From assembly GCA_002286715.1 (NCBI GenBank), contig NSJX01000005.1, forward strand, positions 95,213 through 159,212: 64,000 nucleotides of DNA. Direction: 5' to 3'. The notes under the pieces were generated by a model. It worked only from the letters and a program-made list of their open reading frames with translations, had not been told where the DNA came from and made no database searches. This stretch comes from Dentipellis sp. KUC8613. Lineage: Eukaryota > Basidiomycota > Agaricomycetes > Russulales > Hericiaceae. This document shows, piece after piece, positions 1 to 11,344 of this stretch (its first letter is position 1; each line of letters opens with the position of its first letter). The translations under genes and the position numbers were made by a program.

Positions 1-1839
1 ACGCGCCCTAACCCTTTGATCTAACCCCAACACATCCCCATAAGTCTTCTCCACCGTCCAGGGTTCTTTGCCGTTACCAGGATTGACGATCACGACGAAC
101 GAGAGCACGTCTTTCCCTCGGTCATTCGGCCGAATGGTAGAGCTCGTGACTACAATACGAGTGCGGGGCAGGTCGTGTGGCAACAACGGCAGTGCACGGA
201 ATGTTGTGTCCGTCTGCGGTGGAATGATGGAGGTGATGGCAGACACCATGGACAGATGTCTTGTGTCGTAGGGGCCAGTCGGTGTCGTGGGTGTATCGAC
301 TCCGACGTGTATACTGGAGTGATCACCTGGTGACAGTGTGGCCGCGACTTGCGGGGTATGGCTAGGATGGAGGGAAGAAGAATGGACTTCTGAATAATCA
401 TCGTCTCCATTGAGTGAGGTGGGGTGGGACGATGGGGGAAGAGGGAAGTCGTCAGCAGACGCTGCTGGCCGGCGGCTCTTCGGTTCACGATTATCTTCGA
501 GGGATGTCTTGGTATCATGATCGGCAGGGCTCGAGGACATCGCACTACGGTCAAACACCGACTCATACACGCTGCTGTCTTCGTCGTCCATGTCCAGAAA
601 CTCTCCGTCCGACAGATCTTTACGCATTGAAGACTTATCGTTCGCAGAATCAGGCGCCCCAGCAGGACTGGGCGCTGACGAAGAAGTGGGGGATTGAGCA
701 CGGCTTGGGCTCCGACTTGGGTTATGTTCAGCTAATCTGGGGCTGGGCAGTGGAGATTCGGTCATGTTGGAAATGTAGCGCTTGGCCTCGTCGGGGAGTG
801 AAACAGCTGATTCGCGTGATACGGCTGACGGTCGCACATCTAGGCTGGGATTGGGACCATTCGGCGGTGTATGTTGGGTGGTCGGGTCAGATATGGTGGA
901 GATGGATGCCGATGTTGCAGTCGCAGGGGGGTCAAATGGAGAATGTGTCGAAGGCGATGACGTTGAACTCGGAGGAAGAGAATCTGTAGGGCCTTTCGAC
1001 CTTGGGATCTGGAGTGGACGCATATCGTTCGAAGCATTGGATTGCGGAGCAGCTTTAGCTGGTAGCGAACCCAAACGTGGTGGGGCGACAATAGTGGGTA
1101 TTGTGGTCTCCGAACTTGATATGACGGGGTCAACTGGAGACGTCCGGGTATTAGTAGGTTGTGACGACGCATAGGCGTTGGGCTGTGAGATCGTGACGGT
1201 CGGAGGAGTGTGATGGTTCTGCAGATTGGGCTCTTGTGATTCGCGAGTCTGCTCTCGCCTGCTCACGTCTGGATAGCACGTCAATATGTAGTATACGGGG
1301 TACAAAGGATTATGCCAACGGTATGAACAAGACTCACTGGGATCGTCCGATTGATGTCGAGCCATAGTTGCCCTAGGGTTCGAAGACGGCTGGGACGCGC
1401 CTGAAACTGATCTCTCGCCCCCACGAAGACCCGAACTTGAAGCGGACGCTCGTATAGCCTTTTCCCGCTCCCTGTGTCCCTTGACTATAGCCTCTGTGTT
1501 CTGACCCAACTCGTGCAGCTTGGCCTTATACGCGTCTCTCTCCGCACGGACTCTATCCAAATCCTTCGTACTTTGTCCGTATGCGCCCCGCTGCTTCTCG
1601 AGGAGTTTCCATAGCTGCGCGTTTTGGGCAGACAGAGTGTTGCGCTCCGACACAGCTTGCTCGAGAGCAGCGTGCTCCGGGTTCGGTGCACTCGCGTGAA
1701 GAGCTAAGATAGCATCGACGGTCACCGGATGGCTCGCAGGAGATGTAGAGGAAGAGGAGGGTGTCGGACGCGGTGTTGTGGGGGTATGAGATGAGTGGTC
1801 ATGAGTTCGTCTCGGAGGCGTAGCGGTGAGGCCGTTCAT
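1..1839 (-). CDS. Bem3-like RhoGAP with PX domain, 5' part only (cut by window edge)
   Basis: Minus-strand reading from an ATG at 1839 gives a protein that starts MNGLTATPPRR. A short heptad-like coiled coil follows at about residues 55-105, rich in E, Q, R and L. Next comes a long Ser/Pro-rich disordered stretch. The start of a PX domain appears just before the edge: VVTSSTIRP, then a W-TVEKTYGDVLGLDQRVR run. One intron is clear at 1269-1337 (donor GTGAGT, acceptor CAG, frame kept). This order, coiled coil then linker then PX, with the PX reading LDQRVR, is what fungal Bem3 RhoGAPs show; they continue with PH and RhoGAP domains. If so, it would be a negative regulator of Cdc42 at growth sites. 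PH and GAP domains lie outside the window, so the RhoGAP part is inference from family architecture. Confidence 0.65.
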   Translation of the reverse strand, partial: MNGLTATPPRRTHDHSSHTPTTPRPTPSSSSTSPASHPVTVDAILALHASAPNPEHAALEQAVSERNTLSAQNAQLWKLLEKQRGAYGQSTKDLDRVRAERDAYKAKLHELGQNTEAIVKGHREREKAIRASASSSGLRGGERSVSGASQPSSNPRATMARHQSDDPSESCSYRWHNPLYPVYYILTCYPDVSRREQTRESQEPNLQNHHTPPTVTISQPNAYASSQPTNTRTSPVDPVISSSETTIPTIVAPPRLGSLPAKAAPQSNASNDMRPLQIPRSKGPTDSLPPSSTSSPSTHSPFDPPATATSASISTISDPTTQHTPPNGPNPSLDVRPSAVSRESAVSLPDEAKRYISNMTESPLPSPRLAEHNPSRSPSRAQSPTSSSAPSPAGAPDSANDKSSMRKDLSDGEFLDMDDEDSSVYESVFDRSAMSSSPADHDTKTSLEDNREPKSRRPAASADDFPLPPSSHPTSLNGDDDYSEVHSSSLHPSHTPQVAATLSPGDHSSIHVGVDTPTTPTGPYDTRHLSMVSAITSIIPPQTDTTFRALPLLPHDLPRTRIVVTSSTIRPNDRGKDVLSFVVIVNPGNGKEPWTVEKTYGDVLGLDQRVRAR

Positions 1840-3395
1840 GGCCGTTCACGAAGAAGGCTTGTGTGCACTCTGCGAAAATTGAGATCGAGTAAGATAAATA
1901 GTGCGCACAAAACAAAAGGGGATGGCAAGAATGGAGAACCACCGATGCCACGAACACGAACCGTATTTGAAGTAGGCAACTCGTAGCCGTTAGGATCAAA
2001 GCACCAGCGACGACCAAAATGATGGGGTAAATCGTTGCGCGCTACAAAAGTGAGCTGGCGCAACGAAAGGAGGGATGGGAGGCGGAGGGAGGAGAGGAGG
2101 AGGATGAGATGAGGGGAGGAAGCAGGTTGAGTGGTTAGCGGATTCATTGCAAGGGCGTCGCTGGAGGATTTATTATGTAATAATTTGGAATGGTTTGATT
2201 GGAGGAGGGTTGCTGGATGTCGCCGACATGTCGACTCGGAGCTGCTCCTCGTCCGCATCAGCTGTTTTCCGTCCCAATCACTCTCCATCTCCGTATGGCC
2301 CTCTTTCTTCAATTCTCTCCGCCCCATCATCCGCCCGTATCTCCTATTTTCTGCATTTAGTAACTTCAGGTTCCCCTCAGGTCCACCTGTGCTTCTTGTG
2401 TCGAATCCACGACCGACGCCCTCTGCTTCTGCGTATGCCCGCCGACCAATTTGTCCACGACCGACAGACCGATCCTGTGGATTTCCCTGTCCAGCGGCTT
2501 AGCCTCGGTCATATGTTGCCTTTTGCGTCCATGCATGTTCTCGAATAGCACGCTTTTCAAATTGCCGAGTGCTACTGGACGCCTCTGGATTGCACACCTA
2601 CGAGAATCCTATGTCTCTGATGAGAACGCTGAGCATCAGGCGCCGATGCGCTCATGCAAAAGCAGAGCGTGCATATGCACAATAGGAGATTATTCTCATA
2701 CTGATGGCCGTGCGGAAATAGAGGCGTTCTTGACCTCTTAGCAACCAATGGTTCTTACCCTTCTTCACACTGTTGACAACCTGTGCACGTTCTTCATACA
2801 TTCTTTTGTTGAGCTCGCATGCGCGCATGGACGAACGTCTAGAGTGCTTCTCCGAGGGATCCTACATTGCATCGGACCACGCTGCCTCCGATGGCCATCC
2901 AGCGGGCCATCCAGCGGGCCACCCAGCGGGATGTTACGATACACGCGTATGATCGAGGTCAATAGATTGCTCGGCCGCGGCCAGAAAGAGGAGATAGGAA
3001 CGCTTCTGAGCCGGATGTCGATGTCCCTGATACCATCAGCATTTAGTTGCGACTTGATCTACGACTACGCTATGGTTTGCATATCGCTGAATGCAATAGA
3101 GGTCGCGGTTGCACTCGAGTCATAGTTGTCTCGCGTTTTGAAGGTCTCTGACTGAAAGAAAAGTATTCGCTGAAACCCTCGCGGAGTCTGTAACAATAGT
3201 TCAGAAGCACAGCTAGCCGTTCACCGAGTCAAGCACAGCAGCTACATCATCCACGGGATCGATTTTTTCTCGGAACTTACTCTCTCTTCTATACCATATA
3301 ACCTACCTAGTGACCGTACTCTAATACCCAAAGGACGATTCCAAACCTTCAACGCTTCAAACAGAACTCTGACTCCGCGCGCAGCTTGACGCGAT
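1840..3395. other. Intergenic region between divergent genes; no gene seen
   Basis: About 1.55 kb between the divergent starts of the RhoGAP and the serine ammonia-lyase. Several open frames exist on both strands, but none has a recognisable domain, splice structure or conserved look. It must hold both promoters. A purine-rich tract (2065-2125) and a perfect-to-near-perfect 12-bp triplet repeat at 2893-2928 are the only structures I noticed. Confidence 0.5.
2893..2928. repeat. Three tandem copies of a 12-bp unit
   Basis: GGCCATCCAGCG occurs at 2893-2904 and 2905-2916, and with one change (CACC for CATC) at 2917-2928. It is a short minisatellite in intergenic DNA; no function is implied. Confidence 0.85.
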
Positions 3396-6300
3396 ATGTT
3401 GCCCCTTCGATCTACCTTGGCGGCCGAACGTCTGCATCATCTGTCGGTCCGCGCTAGCCTTGCCACATCACGCAATCGTACCCTCTCCCGGGCCCTCTCA
3501 ACCACACATCGCCGAAGGAGCGGCCTGAACGCACTCGCTTCGAGGCCATTGGATGAAGACAAGGACAGCACAGCAGGGGAGCTGGCGCGGCCAGAACATG
3601 CTGTTATTTCGACATTTGACTTGTTCAGTATCGGAGGTACGGGCTTTCTCACATGTTTCTGTGTTCTAGAGACTTGACATGAGACAAACGGTATCGTCCT
3701 CTAGTCGGGCCGAGCAGTTCGCACACGGTGGGACCCATGCGAGCGGGGAAAATCTTCATCAATGATTTGCAAGAATTGAACCTCTTAGAGAAGGTAACCG
3801 TGGATTCTTCTTCAGGCACACATGTATTGCTGCTAAATTACTTTCAACGCAATAGGTCAAGACTGTGAAAATTACTCTGTATGTGTCTTCTCTCCGTTCT
3901 GCGCGAAGTTAATTGACTTTAATTGCTTAGGTACGGCTCTCTGGCTGCGACTGGTGGGTGTCAATTTTATAGATGTTTGATTGTGACCGGTAATAAAGCC
4001 TTCTCAATGTGTTCCAGGAAAAGGGTGCGTCCCTGCGACTTCTCAGGCTCGTTCATATTGTCATATAGGGAATCGTGCAGGCATCACACACCGCAAGCTG
4101 TCCTTCTAGGTTTAGAGGGTGCGCGCATCCCTCGCCTTATACGACCTAACGCTGACGTCCAGATGTCTGGCCACGGCGCTCATATAGGTTCCGATCCAGA
4201 AACGATAGACACAGGGACCATTCCGTCTCGGTATGCATCCATCGTCAACGATAAGACGCTCTTCCTGGGCGGCAAGCATATGATCACGTACGACATGGAC
4301 CGCGACATGTTGTGGCGCTGGGACCAAGTCTTGAAGACACACCCGAACGGTATACGCTTCTCGTGCTTCGATGGGAATGGTGATCTCCTAGCAACGAACG
4401 AGTATTTCAGGCAAGTCCGATATGAAATTTTTGCGATTGCTTCCACGGAGCAACGCACAGCAAGGGGATATTAATTAATCATCTAACAGTGTCGGAGGCG
4501 GATTTGTGGTGAACGAAAAGACGAAGGGTAAGCGCGATTTATGTTAGCCTTTTTTAGCTTTAGAATTTAACCGTGCGACCCTAGTCGACGAGAACCTGTT
4601 CTATAAGGGGGTGGATAAGAGCAGTGTCCACGGAGCCCGGCTGCACCAGTCCCATAGTCTTGCCGAGCCGGGTGAAGAGAGGACCACGGACGAGCCAAAC
4701 GATGTACACCCCCCGTACCCCTTCACCTCGGGCGACAGCCTCCTGGGCTTAACTAGGAAACACAATGTATGTGAACCGTTTGTTATGTAAATTGGTGGCG
4801 CTGATGAAGTGCGTCTATTCTAGTTGACCATAGCCCAGATCGTGTACGATAACGAGCGCTTTTTTGGACTCTCTGACGAGGATATACACAACAAGGTTAG
4901 TGCGAGTGGTCTGCTCCTTCGGCATTTTGGGCGGCCCGCTAATAATTCCGAGCAGTTGATGCGCATATGGCGTGTCATGGACGACTGCATCCGTTCAGGC
5001 GTTGCGACGACCGAGACCACCCTGCCGGGCCGCCTGAGGCTGCGTCGGCGTGCGCCCATGTTGTACAGGCGTCTCATGCGAGGGTTTGTGTACAGCTGTC
5101 ATCATCCCGACGCCTACTGACGCCTGTCAACAGCTTCTATCCAGGTGTCGTTGGCCCACAACTTCCAGCTATCGGAAATGGATCGCGAGCTAGCGGCGCC
5201 ATAGAGGGCCCTGAATCCGACAGCCAGGAGACTTCCGACGAGCAAAAGCCCATGCATACGCACAGGTTCATGCGCCCGGCCAGAGTTGTCGGATCCCTGG
5301 ATCATGCCATACTGCCTGAGCCGCCGGTATGTTATATAACTTTATGAAGATCTCCTGTGACCAATCCCGGATGTCCTACAGCGCAAAACCATGATCCCGG
5401 CTGTGGATTTTTTGACCTGCTACGCCATCGCCGTCAACGAAGTCAACGCCAGCGGAGGGCGCATCGTCACATCGCCGACCAATGGCGCGGCTGGTGTCAT
5501 TCCGGCGGTGCTCAAGTACATCGTTGAGGTATGTCGATCATTGCTTATGCCCCTGCCGAGAGCGCGGATCCTGATTCTGCCCGCAGTTCGTCAGTGACGA
5601 CCCAGAAAAGTCAGTCAAGACATTCCTCTTGACAGCCTCAGTACGCACTTCATCTTCAATTGGCTATCTAGCCGCAACTGAATACCCCATCAGGCGATCG
5701 GCATGCTGTTCAAACGTGGAAGTACTATTTCTGCTGCTGAAGGTGGCTGTCAGGCAGAAGTCGGAGGTAGGAAACAACGGTAGCGTTCTTACACGTTTCG
5801 CTCACTTGCCAAATAGTCGCGTGCTCGATGGCCAGTGCTGGATTCGCCGCCTGCATGGGGGGTATGTAATTTACTCGGTGGTGGCTCGAAGGCATGCTCA
5901 CACCGCGTATAGCTTCTCCCGAGACCGTTCTCCAGGCCGCGGAAATCGGCATAGGTGCGTCTGATAGATGTCACGGCGCCCGTCTTCCCCTCCCAATGTG
6001 AGATGCCATCCACAGAACACAATCTGGGCCTGACGTGCGACCCAATCGACGGCCTCGTGCAGGTTCCCTGTATAGTATGTCTACGTCTTCTATCACGCCT
6101 GCAGATCGTTTTACTCAATCCTGAATCCTGTCACAGGAGCGCAACAGTCTTGGAGGTCAGTGTGCCGCGTCGTCGTATATACGCGCAGAGATCTAACCCT
6201 TGATTCCTGATTTCAACAGCTGTCAAGGCTGTCACTGCGGCCCAGTTGTCAATGGCTGCTGATGGCGTATACAGCGTGACTCTCGACGAAGCCATCGAGG

Positions 6301-6538
6301 CTATGCGTCTGACGGCGGCCGATATGAGTGTGAAGTACAAGGAGACGAGTCTCTCGGTACGTCTACGTCCTGTTGATCCATCCTCTATTCCAAAACAGAA
6401 CCTGATCGAACATGCCAATCGTAGGGCCTCGCTGTAAGTGCCAGCTCTCCCTTCCTGACAGAGTGTGTGATTGATCTTGACCGGTCGACCTCCCACCAGA
6501 CAACGGTTCGGATACCCTTGACTGTACCTGCTTGCTGA
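3396..6538 (+). CDS. L-serine ammonia-lyase (serine dehydratase), iron-sulfur type
   Basis: It deaminates L-serine to pyruvate and ammonia using a [4Fe-4S] cluster, not PLP. More than ten exons read through in frame. N-terminal-domain hallmarks are [16 protein letters not shown] and [15 protein letters not shown]. The catalytic domain shows [56 protein letters not shown] and ERNSLG. The protein ends LTVPAC at a TGA at 6536-6538. In the characterised bacterial enzyme the cluster is held by Cys in the EGGC, TCDP and VPC motifs and the C-terminal Cys enters the active site; all four are present here. Residues 1-45 are Arg/Ser/Leu-rich without acidic residues apart from one Glu, so mitochondrial import is likely. 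The gene appears intact. The final intron (acceptor at 6499) is needed to reach the conserved C-terminus. Exact junctions around 4000-4090 and 5110-5390 are less certain. Confidence 0.88.
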
Positions 6539-7786
6539 TCGCAGGTCTCGCGAATCCTGTTAGTTAGATCTTTTGGCTTTTCGTTCTCCTATCTTTTGAT
6601 ACACCTAGATCTAGAGATCCAGTACATAGACGTAGCTTACAGAATTTCTGATACTCCAAGGAGTGGACTAGTAGCTCGGCGGTCGCGGATCTGATGCCCT
6701 GGACGTTTACCTCGCTGTCGATAGAAATACGATTCGTACGAGCTTAGATAAATTATAGACGACGCTCGGATCTGTTTTCCACACCCTCGTCGAGCCAAAA
6801 AATTTCCCAGTCTCAAGCTTCAAGCGTCGCGTTGGGGTATCCGGGCCAAGCATAGTACCGTGCCTAACCATACACGTTCGTCCTTCGCGCGTTTCAGACT
6901 CAATACTGGTGCCTATAGCTCACGCGCTCACGGACAAACCTCGCAAAGTCGCACACTCACCCCAACCCCAGCGCTCAGTATAAGCATGGATACATGATAA
7001 TTTTATCGCTCAGACATGGGGATCAAACCCATGACCACGACACTCGCGCCTACTGAGTACATTACATCAAAATTTTATCACAAACATACTGCATGACAAG
7101 TATGTAAACGAGCGCGAAAGACAATGTTAACCCATAAGAAAGGAACTTGTATCGTACTCGGACCGTCGGGATGCAAGCCACAAATCACAGGCAAACGACG
7201 AACGACGAACAGCGAACACCGAGCGCAAGCGGCTCGGATGGCATTTTACAACGCGCGCGTCGACACGCTACTAACTAGCGTGCGCGCGGCGTGACATATT
7301 TTGGACAGACAGAAGGAGAAGCGGGGTCAGAGACGGGAAGGAAGGGGAGCCGGGGCTGGGAGGGGGTGGTTATGGTTATCAAGTGGTGGGGGATCGGATG
7401 TGGTGGAGTGGATGGGACGCAGGGATGGGGGAGGGGAAGGAGCAGATTAAGATAAAGAAAGATGAGGAGCAGAGAGAGGGAGGGAGAGGATGGATATGCA
7501 ACACAAGCAATGGGAGTGGGGAAGCAGTACCGTACATGGTAGATCAGAAAGCAGTTGGAGGGATGGGACGAGATGGGGTGGATGAATGGATGGATTGGAT
7601 TGAATTGGTACGAATAAAGAAAATGAAAGAAAGAGAAGCACGCGTGCACGCACGCATGCGCCAGAGACAATGACCGCGATGGACACCAGGAGACCCGGAA
7701 GAAGAAATGATAGACAGCGCATGCACCAACACTACCTTCCCCGGGCGTTCCGCAGCATCCACAACAGCAACATCAACACTCACTCA
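6539..7786. other. Intergenic/3' UTR region with a tRNA-like remnant; no gene seen
   Basis: About 1.25 kb between two convergent genes (serine lyase and the Ifh1-like gene). Roughly 7280-7780 is probably 3' UTR of the minus-strand gene. Open frames here are low-complexity shadows. The only structured element noticed is the tRNA-like piece at 7007-7060. Confidence 0.5.
7007..7060 (-). other. Degenerate tRNA-like fragment (pseudo-tRNA?)
   Basis: On the minus strand a perfect T-arm-like hairpin (ATGGG / loop TTTGATC / CCCAT) carries a near-consensus B box GGTTTGATCCC (7019-7029). A D-arm-like CTCAGTAGG stretch lies upstream. Only about 50 nt separate the ends, so there is no room for an anticodon arm. 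It is not a functional tRNA; it may be a remnant or chance. Confidence 0.25.
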
Positions 7787-10748
7787 TCAGAGGCTCAGCG
7801 GCGGCACAGCGCCGCCATACCCGCCTGCCCGCTGCACGCCATTCAGAGCACGGCCCTTCGTATTCGGATGGTGTTGGTGGTGGCGATGGTGTTTGCTACC
7901 AGAGCCGCCGGGGCTAACACCCATCATACTCTTGCGCTTCAGCATCTTGTCGCGCCTACTCTCCTTACCGCGACCCTTGTTCCCGTTGCCTTTCGCAGGG
8001 GCATTGTACTGCTCAGTGGCATGCGTGGGTGTGCGGTCCCCGTCACGGTCGCGCACGGGGAGGATGACGGGCGAGATGATGACGTCCATGTGCGAGCCAC
8101 CTCTGCGCCCGTTGCGGCCTTTGCCCTTCTTGCCCTTCTTACCACCTGCAGCGGCCGTCGGGCTGGTGTTTACGCTCTGATCCGGCATGGCCGCGCCCTT
8201 GGCAGACCACAGCATCCCGCTAAACGGACTGCTGCGCAGCATGCCGTCGAGCAGCATGTCGTTGCCGTCCCCGCTCTCGCGGGTGCGGCGGAACGTGCCC
8301 ATTGGGATGCGGTCCCACCGGCTGAGGCTCTGTATGTGGCGGCCGTTGTCCGAAGCGTCCCCTTCCTCAACACCGGTGCTTGATGAAGGAAGAGGTATTG
8401 AGGGTGGGTCGGTCGATGGGATGTCGAAGGGATCCGAGTCAAGAAGTGATGGGTCAAGAACATCAGATAGAAGGACGGGCTCTGGTTCTGGCTCGGGAGA
8501 GGCCTGGAGCGAGGCAGGCGGCGCACGGGTATCACGGGATGGGGTGGTGGGGTCGTCGGAGGGCACGAACGGCGTCGGCGACAGCGCAAGGGAGGAATGA
8601 GGTTCAAGCGAGACAGAGGTCGACACCGAACGAGTGCGGCTCTGCAGATCCTCGGTCAGCCGTGTGCCACGGGCACTGAGATGAACGCATAACACATACC
8701 CTGGTAACGCTTCGACCGGAGCCGACATCATCTTCGTCCCTCCCGCGTTTGCGCCCGCATCTCCTCGGGAAGGGGCTGGGCACGGCAGCAACTGCACCCT
8801 CGCTGCCGGCAATGGCGCTGCCGGAGATTACAGCTCTTCTCAACGCGTCGCCGCCGCCAGCCTCGAACGTGCCCATCCGCGGGCCTGTCGACTTCTCCTT
8901 CTTCACAACGGCATGCGGCTTCTCCTGTTCCTCAGACGAACCTCTGAGCGTGAGACTCGCGACATCGTGGACAGGCGGACCACTGTCCTCGTCTGTGGGC
9001 CCGTCGTGATCGTACTCAGGGTCCCAGTACATATGGCCAGCGAGGATGTCTGCAGGGCGTGGGGATTGCGCGTCCGAGCCGCTGCGGCGGTGCCCGGTGC
9101 GTGGGCCAGGACTCATCGTCGACATGGGGTCGATGGCGGAGACGGTGTTGGGCACAGGGAGAAGTGGCAGTGGGCGGAAGAGGCGCATGAGGCGGTCGGT
9201 GGGAAGCCCGTCCGCATCCACGAGCTCCTCGTCGGTTGTCGCGCCGTCGTCGCTGTCCATCTCGTCCTCCGCCTCGCTTTCACCATGGTCACGCTCGTAG
9301 CCCGTTTCCTCGCCGTCGGCATCGTCAAACTCCATCTTGATGAGCGCGTGGTGAATCGGCGCGGTGTCGTCGTCGTCATCCTCGTCGGAGCTGGAGCCAG
9401 AGGAAAAGGGGGCAGCCATGAAAAATTGTGCAGCGTCGATGTCGGTGTCAAAGCCAAAGTCGAGCAGTCCCGATCCGTCGCCAAAGCCATTGGTAAAGAT
9501 GACGGAGCCGTCCCAGCCCTCAGTGACCTCGAACGTGACACCGCGGCGCGCGCCCTCCTGAGCCTCGCCTTCGGAAACAGTCTCCTCGCCCTGTTCATCG
9601 TCAACACACTCCATGTCGGACGACGAGGAGTCGGTGAGGCCGGCGAAGAACAGCTCGGCATCCATGCTCGACTCCTCGTCGTCCTCGGACCAGCCTGTCG
9701 CGATGTCGTGGTACGTCACCCGGCGGACGAGGCCCTCCTCTCCCTCGACGTCGTCCTCGCCCGTCTCCTCGCCCGTCACGGCGCCCACATGGGCGCCATC
9801 CTCTACATCCGCCTCGTCGTTGTCCTCCTCATCCTCCGTCTCGTCGTCCTCCTCGCTCGAGTCTCCATCCTCGGAGTCCGCGTCCATGTCCACGTCCATC
9901 TCGTCTCCACTGTTTTTCCGCGGGCGAATTTCCCAGTTGTTGCTGTGGGGGTGGTGCGCGCTGCGCCTGCGTGCACCGCTGGTGTCGCCCATGAGCTCGC
10001 GCTGCACGCGGGCGCGGTCGTGCCGGCGCTGCGTCTCTTCGGCCAGAATAAACTGCTCCTCCTCGCCGAGGATGGACGAGTCAGACTGGAACGTATCCTC
10101 GTCCTCGCTCGAACTTGACTCGGAGGAGGAGGAAGAGGTGGAGGTGGAGGAGAGCGCGGACATGAACGTCGGGAAGGACACGGCGATGTCCATGTCGGCA
10201 TCGCGGTCGAGGTTGTCGTCGCCGTCAACAGACGAGTCGACGCGCGACGGAACAGAAGCAGACGGAGCCTGTCCAGCGGGGCAGTACTCGTCGTCGCTGC
10301 CCCTGCGTACTTTGGTCTTGGTGCGTCTCGGAGCCGACGCGGTCCCGGTCGTGTCTTTGGCCCTCGGGGCCGGCTTTGATTTCTTCGGGTTTGCGTTTTG
10401 GTAGGGACTGGGGGCTGCGGACGGGGTAGCTTTGGGTTTCGGTGGGCGTCCGCGGCGCTTTGGGTTGTCGGAGGAGGTCGAGGCTCTCTTTGCAGGAGGC
10501 ACGGCACGGTTGATGAGGCTCGGTGGGACGGTGAGCTTGATTTTGAGTGGTGCAGAAGAGGTGGAGGGGGTGGATGCGGAGGAGGGCTGCCGTACGACGG
10601 CGTGTACGGGTGCAGGGATGGTTTTGGGCTGGGAGGACGAGTTGCATGTGCAGTCGCCGTCGCAGATGGGGCAGATGTCGTCGTCGTCTTCGCCGTCGAT
10701 GGGGAGCATGCTGTTCAGCGGATCGGTATAGGCGTGAGGATGCGACAT
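7787..10748 (-). CDS. Large acidic Ifh1/CRF1-like nuclear protein (967 aa)
   Basis: Two exons, 10748-8700 and 8641-7787, are joined across a 58-nt intron (GTATGT...CTGAC...CAG). The N-terminus carries a Cys cluster, ICPICDGDCTC, at residues 25-35. It is followed by Pro/Lys-rich basic segments including KRRGRPPKPK (AT-hook-like). The middle, about residues 190-510, is extremely Asp/Glu/Ser-rich with repeated short hydrophobic blocks such as GWDGSVIFTNGF and AAQFFMAAPF. Two copies of an MGTF motif occur near the C-terminus (MGTFEAGG and IPMGTFRRTR), and the tail is Lys/Gly/His-rich. The layout resembles the fungal CRF1/Ifh1 family, which co-activates ribosomal protein genes with Fhl1. That assignment is inference from the pattern of acidic stretches and WDG/FF blocks, not a strong match. 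It diverges from BFR2, another ribosome-biogenesis gene. Confidence 0.55.
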
Positions 10749-11344
10749 TGCGGGAGTCTGTTGGGTGTGGAGATCTGTGGGAGGAGAGAGTGGTGAGCGA
10801 TGAGAGAGATATGGGAAACGCGGGAGGACGAGGGATCAGATGATGGACGAACGCGACCTCGAGGCGCGTATGTGGTCACCGCCAAATCGGAGGAGTCAGG
10901 TCCGAAGAGCAACCTCGAGGAAGAGGAGAGAAGATCCAGGCGAGATAGACGGACCCCGCCCGGCGCTCTCGACCGCGGTGGTGACGACGGGGCGGGGCCG
11001 TGCGAGCGGCGGTAGGAGAGAGAAACTCACTGGTAAAAAGAGAAACTTGGGGAGGCATGGGTCGCAGGAGCTGAGCATGAGGAAGGAGGGAGGAGGAAGG
11101 AGAGATCCAGGGTGGGCAGAGCGACAGAGTGAAGAGCCCGCAGGAGCACGAGCGGGCAGAAAGCAACGCTCTCTCCCGACCACTTTGCCAATATTCTCTG
11201 ACCCTAACCTCGCGACCCGCTGCTTTTTTGCGCCTCCGCCCCGAGCCCGACCCCGCCACAGCCCTCCCCAGCCCATCCTCCCCAATACCACTCAAGTACC
11301 CCTCGCCGCCGCCGCCATCGACAGCGAGCTCGCCCAGCGCCGCC
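10749..11344. promoter_or_regulatory. Shared divergent promoter of Ifh1-like gene and BFR2
   Basis: The two ATGs are 596 bp apart on opposite strands. The interval is GA-rich on the left and CT-rich towards BFR2. A telobox-like ACCCTAACC lies at 11201-11209, about 140 bp before the BFR2 start; such CCCTAA boxes mark ribosome-biogenesis promoters in several eukaryotes. Whether it acts here is inference. Confidence 0.4.

Noticed and set aside
1..30. CCCTAA-like repeats at the left edge suggesting a telomere
   Set aside because: They are coding sequence of the PX domain and do not form a regular array.
8642..8699. 24-nt intron alternative in the Ifh1-like gene
   Set aside because: It would keep frame but is far shorter than other introns here; the 58-nt version has a CTGAC branch site and also keeps frame.
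9113..10118. Long plus-strand frame opposite the acidic gene
   Set aside because: It is the complement of Asp/Glu/Ser codons, giving Val/Leu/Arg-rich shadow sequence.
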